From the NCBI GenBank assembly GCA_039208045.1, contig JBCCRH010000305.1:1-7932 (forward strand): DNA of 7,932 nt, in the 5' to 3' direction. This stretch comes from JBCCRH01 sp039208045 (GTDB lineage: Bacteria > Bacteroidota > Bacteroidia > Chitinophagales > Saprospiraceae). The notes below the pieces were generated by a model, which ran no database searches, had not been told where the DNA came from, and saw only the letters and a list, made by a program, of their open reading frames with translations. How positions within the stretch are numbered: position 1 is the first letter of the stretch; the number at the start of each line of letters is the position of its first letter. A program made the translations under genes and the position numbers. Of this stretch, positions 1 to 5,101 are shown in pieces.

Positions 1-1
1 C

Positions 2-1066
2 CTAAGCTACCAAGGAGATATTGTAAACACTATTTTTAGCGGCGACCCTGAAGTTTTTTGGGGGTTTACTTCCGCCACAGGAGGCTTCAATAATACTCAT
101 GAAGTCTGCTTCACGTACAGCTCTGACTTAAATGCGCTGGACGATGTAGTGGTCTGCCCTGGTGGCTCAATCATGCTAGAAGCTTCTTCGGGGCTGTCCC
201 ACTCCTGGTTTCCCACAGCGGGCTTAAGCAATTCCACCATTGCAAATCCCATCGTTACGCCAAGTCAAACCACCTTATACACGGTAGAAATCATTGATGA
301 GTGCAACCGTCCCTTTTTTGAAGAGGTACTAGTAGAAGTGGCAGGTGATGCTATTACTTTCGACCTTGGGCCAGATACATTTGTCTGTGCAGGGCAGCCG
401 CTAGTATTAGATGCTACTTCAGCTGATGCTGAATACGCTTGGTCAACTGGTGAGAATACCTCCCAGATTAGCGTACAACAAGCAGGTTCCTACTCGGTGA
501 CGGTGACCCAAACTACTACCTCCTGTGTGACCGAAGACGCCGTTCAAATCAGTGCCCGCGCACTCCCCGAAGTAACACTCCCTGAAGACACTAGCCTTTG
601 CATCGGTCAGACTATTTTGCTTCAAGCAAGCGACCCTATGGCCACCCACCAATGGCAAGATGGCAGCAGCGGAGCTTCTTTTTTGGTAACTACCCCAGGC
701 CAATATATGCTCACTAGCACCAACGAGTGTGGCAGCCGCGATGCCAGCATACAAGTGGTCATTGAATCCTGCCGAGAGGTTTATCTCCCCAATGCCTTTT
801 CTCCCAATAATGATGGGTTCAACGATCGATTTTTCCCAGATCATGGAGATGATATTCTAGAAGTGACGGTGCTACAAATTTTTGATCGATGGGGCAATTT
901 ACATTTTGAAAATACGAACTTCCCCGCAGGTGCAGCCCTTGCCGGATGGGACGGCCAAGTAAATGGCGAGGACGCTGCAACTGGCGTGTATGTTTATTTG
1001 TTGGAATGCGTGTTTAGAGACGGCACTACGGCCCAGTTGAGCGGCAGCATCCACCTTATTCGCTAA
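2..1066 (+). CDS. Secreted L-type lectin / Ig-like repeat protein with T9SS type B sorting domain (5' end missing)
   Basis: The reading frame is open from base 2 with no stop, so the gene begins upstream of the window; 354 residues are visible. The GTG at 149 is an internal Val codon, not a start. Visible residues 1-40 carry the YQGDIV, FWGFTSATGG and HEVCFTY blocks typical of the end of bacterial L-type (legume-like) lectin domains. Three Ig/PKD-like beta-sandwich repeats follow (about 50-115, 116-186 and 187-257), each opening with a Cys-containing strand (VCPGGS, VCAGQP, LCIGQT) and each with a conserved Trp. Residues 258-354 form the gliding-motility-associated C-terminal domain (LPNAFSPNNDGFND, FDRWGN, GWDG, GVYVYLLE), the type B signal for the type IX secretion system. 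The protein is therefore expected to be exported and either released or attached to the cell surface, where the lectin domain may bind glycans; the ligand cannot be read from the sequence. dapF follows after 15 bases in the same direction. Confidence 0.93.
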   Translation, partial: LSYQGDIVNTIFSGDPEVFWGFTSATGGFNNTHEVCFTYSSDLNALDDVVVCPGGSIMLEASSGLSHSWFPTAGLSNSTIANPIVTPSQTTLYTVEIIDECNRPFFEEVLVEVAGDAITFDLGPDTFVCAGQPLVLDATSADAEYAWSTGENTSQISVQQAGSYSVTVTQTTTSCVTEDAVQISARALPEVTLPEDTSLCIGQTILLQASDPMATHQWQDGSSGASFLVTTPGQYMLTSTNECGSRDASIQVVIESCREVYLPNAFSPNNDGFNDRFFPDHGDDILEVTVLQIFDRWGNLHFENTNFPAGAALAGWDGQVNGEDAATGVYVYLLECVFRDGTTAQLSGSIHLIR

Positions 1067-1081
1067 TCGGAATAGACTATT

Positions 1082-1882
1082 ATGGAACCGAGATCACCTT
1101 TTACTTTCTACAAATACCAAGGCACCGGCAATGATTTCGTAATCATCGACGCCCGTACAGCTATGCCTTTTGCTGCCACTGATGTGGAAACGATTGCTCA
1201 CCTCTGTGACCGCAGGTTTGGTATCGGAGCCGATGGCTTAATCTTATTGCGCCAAGCAGCGGGCTATGATTTCGAAATGCTCTATTTCAATGCCGATGGT
1301 CGCCCCAGTAGTATGTGCGGCAATGGCGGGCGTTGTATAACCGCTTTCGCTAAAATGCTGGGTATTTTCCAGGATTCCTGCCGCTTTCTAGCTGTGGATG
1401 GCCCACACGAAGCGAAGGTGCGCGCAGATGGCTGGGTAGAGTTAAAAATGGGCGAAGTAAGTGCCGTAGAGAAGGGTGAGGACTTCTTTTTCTTAGATAC
1501 CGGCTCTCCTCATTATGTCACTTTCGTGGAAGACTTGGACGATATTGATGTCCCGGACTTGGGTAGCACCATCCGCTACTCCGAACCTTATGCCAAAGCA
1601 GGCACCAACGTGAATTTTGTAGAGGTACAGCAGAACACCTTATTAGTAGGTACTTACGAAAGAGGGGTAGAGGATGAGACCCTTTCCTGCGGCACTGGCG
1701 TAACGGCTGCTGCCATCGCGCATGTGGTGAAGCACCAAAAAGTAGGGGCTCAGGTGGTACCCATCCAGACCAAGGGTGGGGCACTGGAAGTGCGATTGGA
1801 AATAGGGACAGAGGGTTTTCACTCCATCTGGCTATGTGGGCCTGCGAGTTTGGTGTTTGAGGGTAGTGTTGGTGTAAACTAA
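1082..1882 (+). CDS. dapF: Diaminopimelate epimerase
   Basis: This enzyme interconverts LL- and meso-diaminopimelate in the cytoplasm, supplying lysine synthesis and, in most Gram-negative bacteria, the peptidoglycan cross-link residue. The 266-residue product has the family's usual length and two-lobed layout. The N-terminal GTGNDFV motif is at residues 14-20. The first catalytic Cys is Cys79 in MCGNGGRC and the second is Cys203 in SCGTGV. Glu193 and Arg194 lie in the conserved YERGVEDET block, and GSPHYV (141-146) and NVNFV (176-180) are also family signatures. All key residues are present and the frame is intact. The ATG at 1082 places GTGNDF at the usual distance from the N-terminus. There is no Shine-Dalgarno site, as is normal for Bacteroidota. 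Only 15 bases separate it from the upstream secreted-protein gene and no promoter fits there, so co-transcription is likely, although the two functions are unrelated. Confidence 0.97.
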   Translation: MEPRSPFTFYKYQGTGNDFVIIDARTAMPFAATDVETIAHLCDRRFGIGADGLILLRQAAGYDFEMLYFNADGRPSSMCGNGGRCITAFAKMLGIFQDSCRFLAVDGPHEAKVRADGWVELKMGEVSAVEKGEDFFFLDTGSPHYVTFVEDLDDIDVPDLGSTIRYSEPYAKAGTNVNFVEVQQNTLLVGTYERGVEDETLSCGTGVTAAAIAHVVKHQKVGAQVVPIQTKGGALEVRLEIGTEGFHSIWLCGPASLVFEGSVGVN

Positions 1883-1911
1883 GTCTCACTGATTAAATAG
1901 CCCTCCAATGA

Positions 1912-1948
1912 TCGGATTACAAACCTGTCTGCCGCCAGGTAGATCCGA
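1912..1948. repeat. Nested hairpin 29 bases downstream of dapF
   Basis: Two stems lie one inside the other. The outer stem is TCGGAT (1912-1917) pairing with ATCCGA (1943-1948). The inner stem is ACCTG (1923-1927) pairing with CAGGT (1936-1940) around an 8-base loop. The sequence after it (AACGGCCCGACCCGCG) resembles the sequence after the cores of the 58-base repeats, so this looks like a diverged unit of the same family with a small palindrome inserted in its loop. It could form in the dapF mRNA 3' end and act as a terminator or stabiliser, but no T-run follows. Confidence 0.6.
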
Positions 1949-1970
1949 ACGGCCCGACCCGCGACAAAAC

Positions 1971-2028
1971 CCAGGCCCGTGCTCAGCGGATTTGCAATCC
2001 GCGAGTAAGCTGGCCCGAACCGCGCACC
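1971..2028. repeat. 58-base direct repeat, copy 1, with GCGGATT hairpin core
   Basis: This copy matches 2277-2334 at 55 of 58 positions, counted by eye at a constant offset of 306 bases. The core is an inverted repeat, GCGGATT-TGC-AATCCGC, at 1987-2003. It can be lengthened by CTC/GAG pairing across a single bulged A. The copy ends with GGCCCGAACCGCGCACC. A diverged partial relative of the left part of this region lies at 2192-2225. Confidence 0.85.
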
Positions 2029-2032
2029 CTTC

Positions 2033-2170
2033 ACAGCTTGTCCACCTCCGTGGACAGCCATAGTTACGCACAAGTAAAGTTACAGACAGCTTGTCCACCT
2101 CCGGGGACAGCCATAGTTACGTACAAGTAAAGTTACAGACAGCTTGTCCTTACCGGACAATAGCTCCAAA
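2033..2170. repeat. 53-base tandem hairpin repeat, two near-identical units plus a degenerate third
   Basis: Unit A (2033-2085) and unit B (2086-2138) match at 51 of 53 positions. Unit C starts in phase at 2139 with the same 11 bases (ACAGCTTGTCC) and then diverges. Each unit begins with a hairpin. In A it is TGTCCAC-CTCC-GTGGACA, a 7-base-pair stem. In B a T-to-G change disrupts one pair of that stem. In C it is TTGTCC-TTACC-GGACAA, so pairing is kept although the loop changed. The remainder of A and B contains AGTTAC twice. A CRISPR array is excluded because the whole unit repeats, with no variable spacers. I see no coding capacity worth calling; function is unknown. Confidence 0.82.
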
Positions 2171-2191
2171 GTCAATCGCAATTGTATACAG

Positions 2192-2225
2192 CGGCTCGGC
2201 CCGCGCCAAAAGCCAGGCTCATACT
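2192..2225. repeat. Diverged partial copy of the intergenic repeat
   Basis: Aligned without gaps to 1950-1983, 27 of 34 bases match, counted by eye. The shared parts are CGGC-CCCGCG, CAAAA and CCAGGC. The copy lacks the GCGGATT palindromic core and runs instead into the 32-base palindrome. It suggests an older or truncated unit of the family represented at 1971-2028 and 2277-2334. Confidence 0.55.
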
Positions 2226-2228
2226 TAT

Positions 2229-2260
2229 ACACCTCGGAGTCCTTAAGGACTCCGAGGTGT
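2229..2260. terminator. Perfect 32-base palindrome, possible bidirectional terminator
   Basis: Positions 2229-2244 (ACACCTCGGAGTCCTT) are the exact reverse complement of 2245-2260, centred on TTAA. As RNA this gives a 14-base-pair GC-rich stem closed by a TTAA loop, and it reads the same on either strand. It sits between convergent genes, 74 bases beyond the queE stop and 347 bases beyond dapF, a position suited to ending transcription from both sides. No T-tract follows on either strand, so it may instead block RNA decay or be an inserted palindromic repeat. The structure is certain; the role is inference. Confidence 0.6.
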
Positions 2261-2276
2261 TAACCCTAACAAAAAG

Positions 2277-2334
2277 CCAGGCCCGTGCTCAGCGGATTTG
2301 CAATCCGCGAGTAAGACGGCCCGAACCGCACACC
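2277..2334. repeat. 58-base direct repeat, copy 2, abutting the queE stop codon
   Basis: This is the second copy of the 1971-2028 repeat, differing at three positions. The inverted-repeat core GCGGATT-TGC-AATCCGC is at 2293-2309. Its right end coincides with the queE stop codon (TAG read on the minus strand, 2336-2334), so the first 3' untranslated bases of queE mRNA are this repeat. The core lies 25 bases past the stop and would fold in the queE transcript. Confidence 0.85.
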
Positions 2335-2966
2335 TAAGGAATCCGCAAAATCTTATGCGTCTGAATACTCAAACTCCACTGCGGATGCGCCAGGCAATAC
2401 TCCAAGCAAAGCTTGGTATTTCGCTCCGTATACGCCCCGTCCATTGGCTGCAAGAAAAAATGGGTAAAGTCTAAATGTGCATAGCGCTCCGGCTCCGCCC
2501 CAAGCTGAGGAAAAACAAGTTTCAATTCATCTCCTGTGTCTACTACCAGTTCTGCATTTGCCTTAGGGCTCACGCACACCCAATCGATGCCCTCAGGAAT
2601 AGCGATCGTACCATTTGTTTCAATGGCTATTTCAAAACCCTTGGCATGGAAAGCAGCAATTAGAGGGGCATCTAGCTGCAAAAGGGGCTCTCCCCCAGTG
2701 CACACAATGTACGGCTGCCCTTGCGCACTAGGCCATAGCTTGGCAGCCGTTTCTGCCAATGATTCAGCACTGTAGCGCCCTCCATTTTCGCCATCCGTAC
2801 CCCAAAAGTCGGTATCACAAAATTGGCAGATCGCCTTAGAGCGATCTTTTTCTCGCCCGCTCCACAGATTGCAGCCGGTAAAGCGGCAGAAAACGGCGGG
2901 ACGGCCCGCGTGCATGCCCTCGCCCTGTAGCGTGTAGAATAGTTCCTTGATTTTATAGTGTGCCAT
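2334..2966 (-). CDS. queE: 7-carboxy-7-deazaguanine synthase (radical SAM)
   Basis: QueE is a cytoplasmic radical-SAM enzyme that contracts 6-carboxy-5,6,7,8-tetrahydropterin to 7-carboxy-7-deazaguanine, the precursor of preQ0, preQ1 and queuosine in tRNA. The 210-residue protein has the short-family length. The N-terminal LQGEG motif is at 13-17. Iron-sulphur ligands are Cys32, Cys47 and Cys50, spaced CX14CX2C, the extended-loop variant known from some QueE enzymes in place of the classic CX3CX2C. Other landmarks are GGEP at 91-94 for SAM binding, ETNGT (116-120), SPK (133-135), the QPMDG block (173-177) and a terminal QTHK (202-205). The ATG at 2966 puts LQGEG at the expected distance. The gene stands alone: no queC, queD or queF is visible. 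A promoter match lies just upstream, and the stop codon touches a 58-base intergenic repeat. Confidence 0.95.
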   Translation of the reverse strand: MAHYKIKELFYTLQGEGMHAGRPAVFCRFTGCNLWSGREKDRSKAICQFCDTDFWGTDGENGGRYSAESLAETAAKLWPSAQGQPYIVCTGGEPLLQLDAPLIAAFHAKGFEIAIETNGTIAIPEGIDWVCVSPKANAELVVDTGDELKLVFPQLGAEPERYAHLDFTHFFLQPMDGAYTERNTKLCLEYCLAHPQWSLSIQTHKILRIP

Positions 2967-2988
2967 ACAAGAATTCTTTAAAGGAATG

Positions 2989-3020
2989 CAAAATTAGAGC
3001 TATTTATTTCGCGGGGCAAT
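2989..3020 (-). promoter_or_regulatory. Probable queE promoter (Bacteroidota sigma-A type)
   Basis: Read on the minus strand, ATTG (3020-3017) is followed after 20 bases by TAATTTTG (2996-2989). This fits the Bacteroidota primary-sigma pattern of TTTG/TTG, about 17-23 bases, then TAnnTTTG. The queE ATG is 22 bases downstream of the -7 element, implying a very short leader with no room for a riboswitch. Confidence 0.5.
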
Positions 3021-3029
3021 TGAATTGCT

Positions 3030-3037
3030 TACTTTTG
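3030..3037 (+). promoter_or_regulatory. Possible -7 element for the BatA-domain gene
   Basis: TACTTTTG fits the TAnnTTTG consensus and lies 21 bases before the ATG at 3059. The upstream partner is poor: TTTC at 3007-3010, 19 bases away, instead of TTTG. A 13-base inverted repeat, GCAATT-G-AATTGC (3016-3028), lies between the two elements and overlaps the -33 region of the divergent queE promoter, so it could be a shared operator, but no regulator is identifiable here. Confidence 0.35.
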
Positions 3038-3058
3038 CGCTCTATATAAAATTTTAGG

Positions 3059-5089
3059 ATGCAGTTTTTATACCCGACTTTCTTATTTGCACTGGCGGCT
3101 TTGGCTATTCCCATTATTATTCACTTATTCCACTTTCGTCGGTTCAAGAAGGTGTACTTCACCAATGTCCGATTTTTGAAGGAAGTGAAAGAGGAGACTA
3201 GTGCACGCTCCAAACTGCGCAACCTCCTAGTCTTGCTAATGCGCTGCCTAGCGCTTGCTTTCCTGGTATTTGCTTTTGCACAGCCGTTTATCCCACAGGA
3301 TGTAGAAGTAAAAGCAGGGCAAAAAGCAGTGAGTGTGTTTGTGGACAACTCCTTTAGTATGAGTTCGCTGAGTGAGGATGTGCCGTTGCTCGACAAGGCC
3401 AAGCAGCGGGCCCGTGAAATTGTATCTGCTTACACGATAGAGGATCAATTCCAAATTCTAACCCACGATTTTGAAGGGCGCCACCAGCGTATGCTGAGCC
3501 AAGAAGATGCACTAGGGCTGATTGATGAAATCGAAAAGACACCAGCGGTAAAGCAGCTGTCTAGCGCGCTTACCCGCCAACAACAGGCACTCAATACATC
3601 TGCTGCGGAAAATCAGGTGAGCTATCTGATTTCAGATTTTCAAAAGAATATCACCGATATCCAAAACTATACGGATACTACCCTGGAGGTCAACTTGCTG
3701 CCACTGCAAGCGGTACAAGAGCGCAATATTAGCATCGATTCAGCTTGGTTTGATGCTCCGGTTCAGGTACTCAATCAAACCAACCGTCTGCTCGTCCGCG
3801 TTGCCAACCTGAGTGATGAAGAAGTAGATAACATCCGGCTTTCTATTCGCTATGATGGACAGACTAGACCAGTAGGAACCCTCTCGATACCAGCACGAGC
3901 AAGTGTGGTGGATACGGTCAATATGACGATCTCCCGTACTGGATGGTATCAGGCAGAATTGGCGATTACGGATTTTCCGGTACAGTTTGATGACAAGTAT
4001 TTTCTAGCTTTCAATGTCGCGGAAGTCATTAAAGTGTTAGTCATTAATGAAGTCGCTCCTAATGCTTTTTTGAATGCAGCATTAGGTGGCATTAGCAATT
4101 TTGAGCTGACCAACCGAACAAGCGGAAACCTGGATTACTCTAGCTTCAGCGATTATCAGCTCATCATCACCAATGGTCTAAATGCGGTATCAACAGGTTT
4201 AGCCTCCGAGCTGAATCAATACAGTACGAATGGTGGCAATTTGCTTGTTTTCCCAGGGCGAACGGCCAATCTGAGCAGCTACAATAGTTTTCTGAACAGC
4301 TTCCCCGCCAATCAGCTCCAAAACTTTGAAACGCAGGAGCGTCGGGTGGGACAAATGAATACAGAAGAGTTTGTCTTTAATGACGTATTCGAAAATACGG
4401 GCGCTAACCTAAAGCTACCCGTCACACAAGGCAACTATAAGATGAGTACCTTCTCTAATCGCGGCGAAGAGCGCCTGCTCGTCTATCGCGATGGAACGAG
4501 CTATTTGAATAAATACAGAGTGGGAGAGGGGCACCTTTACTTTTGCGCAGCGCCATTAGAAGAGGAGTTCAATGATTTGATCCGTAATGGCGAAATCTTC
4601 ATTCCGATGCTGTATAAAATGGCGATCTCGGCTGGGCGCAAAGCAAAAATTGCCAATACCATTGGTAAAGACGAAGTGATAGAGGCCCGGCATCGTACGC
4701 AGAGCACAGATTTGGTGTACAAACTTAAAGGCATAGACAATGAGTTTATTCCAGAGCAGCGCATCATTGGTTCTAAGGTCATCCTGACGGTGAATAATGA
4801 AGACTTAGATGCTGGATTTTATGATCTTTATCTCAATGAAGAGGAGTCGCTGGGAACCTATGCCTTTAATTATGACCGCACGGAATCGGATTTGCAATAC
4901 TATAGCCAAGACGATCTGCAAGCAGTAGTGGGCGAAGTGGTAAGTGTACTTGACGTAAATGACCGAACGGTGCTCACGAGCAAGATTCAAGAGCGGAGTC
5001 AAGGGATTACCTTGTGGCGTTGGTGCTTGATCTTGGCGCTGGTCTTTTTGGCACTAGAAATTTTATTACTCCGATTCTGGCGAGTGTAA
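3059..5089 (+). CDS. BatA-domain (aerotolerance regulator N-terminal) VWA-like membrane protein
   Basis: The 676-residue protein starts with the BatA-type double membrane-span module. The first span is at about 5-24. A basic loop with FHFRRFKKVYFTNVRFLK follows, then a second span at about 55-75 ending in AQPFIP. A von Willebrand factor A-like domain follows (about 88-205), with the metal-site motif DxSxS at Asp96, Ser98 and Ser100 (VDNSFSMS) and the strand YLISDFQ at 189-195. Residues 225-320 look like a beta-sandwich. Residues 322-400 (KVLVIN, YQLIITNGL, GGNLLVFPG) resemble the class I amidotransferase-like fold seen in these proteins, with no catalytic Cys apparent. A C-terminal span lies at 652-672. 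Related genes occur in Bacteroides aerotolerance (bat) loci with MoxR ATPases. This long form stands apart from any batB-E or moxR here, and its role is not established. It is followed after 12 bases by the GT-C-like gene, probably in one operon. Confidence 0.85.
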   Translation: MQFLYPTFLFALAALAIPIIIHLFHFRRFKKVYFTNVRFLKEVKEETSARSKLRNLLVLLMRCLALAFLVFAFAQPFIPQDVEVKAGQKAVSVFVDNSFSMSSLSEDVPLLDKAKQRAREIVSAYTIEDQFQILTHDFEGRHQRMLSQEDALGLIDEIEKTPAVKQLSSALTRQQQALNTSAAENQVSYLISDFQKNITDIQNYTDTTLEVNLLPLQAVQERNISIDSAWFDAPVQVLNQTNRLLVRVANLSDEEVDNIRLSIRYDGQTRPVGTLSIPARASVVDTVNMTISRTGWYQAELAITDFPVQFDDKYFLAFNVAEVIKVLVINEVAPNAFLNAALGGISNFELTNRTSGNLDYSSFSDYQLIITNGLNAVSTGLASELNQYSTNGGNLLVFPGRTANLSSYNSFLNSFPANQLQNFETQERRVGQMNTEEFVFNDVFENTGANLKLPVTQGNYKMSTFSNRGEERLLVYRDGTSYLNKYRVGEGHLYFCAAPLEEEFNDLIRNGEIFIPMLYKMAISAGRKAKIANTIGKDEVIEARHRTQSTDLVYKLKGIDNEFIPEQRIIGSKVILTVNNEDLDAGFYDLYLNEEESLGTYAFNYDRTESDLQYYSQDDLQAVVGEVVSVLDVNDRTVLTSKIQERSQGITLWRWCLILALVFLALEILLLRFWRV

Positions 5090-5101
5090 GCGAGCAAACC
5101 C

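Larger units (their letters stand above)
1883..2333. other. Gene-free repeat island between convergent dapF and queE
   Basis: This 451-base interval has no supportable gene. It consists almost entirely of inverted and direct repeats, listed separately: a nested hairpin, two 58-base direct repeats with palindromic cores plus a diverged partial copy, a 53-base tandem hairpin array and a perfect 32-base palindrome. Because dapF and queE point toward each other, transcripts from both sides end here, and the hairpins may act as a bidirectional termination or mRNA 3'-end protection zone. None has a clear following T-run, so classical intrinsic terminators are not evident. The pattern resembles REP/BIME-type or MITE-type intergenic repeats. 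No transposase gene is in the window, so mobility is inference. Confidence 0.85.

Noticed and set aside
1518..1889. Minus-strand open frame of 123 codons antisense to dapF
   Set aside because: It lies inside a clear dapF gene, shows no recognisable domain, and is the kind of shadow frame expected opposite a conserved gene.
1987..2003. GCGGATTTGCAATCCGC looks like a tRNA anticodon arm (5-base-pair stem, 7-base TTTGCAA loop)
   Set aside because: There is no acceptor stem, D-arm or T-arm (no GGTTCGA-type motif) around it, and the same hairpin recurs in copy 2, so it is a repeat core rather than a tRNA.
1879..2098. Two overlapping minus-strand open frames over the intergenic repeats (70 and 64 codons)
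   Set aside because: They run through hairpins and repeat units, resemble no known family, and their composition follows the repeats rather than a protein.
2033..2170. Evenly spaced repeats suggesting a CRISPR array
   Set aside because: The whole 53-base unit is repeated, with no unique spacers between short repeats, and no cas genes are present.
2967..3058. Possible preQ1 riboswitch upstream of queE
   Set aside because: The predicted leader from the promoter to the ATG is under about 20 bases, and no preQ1 aptamer stem with an A-rich tail is visible.
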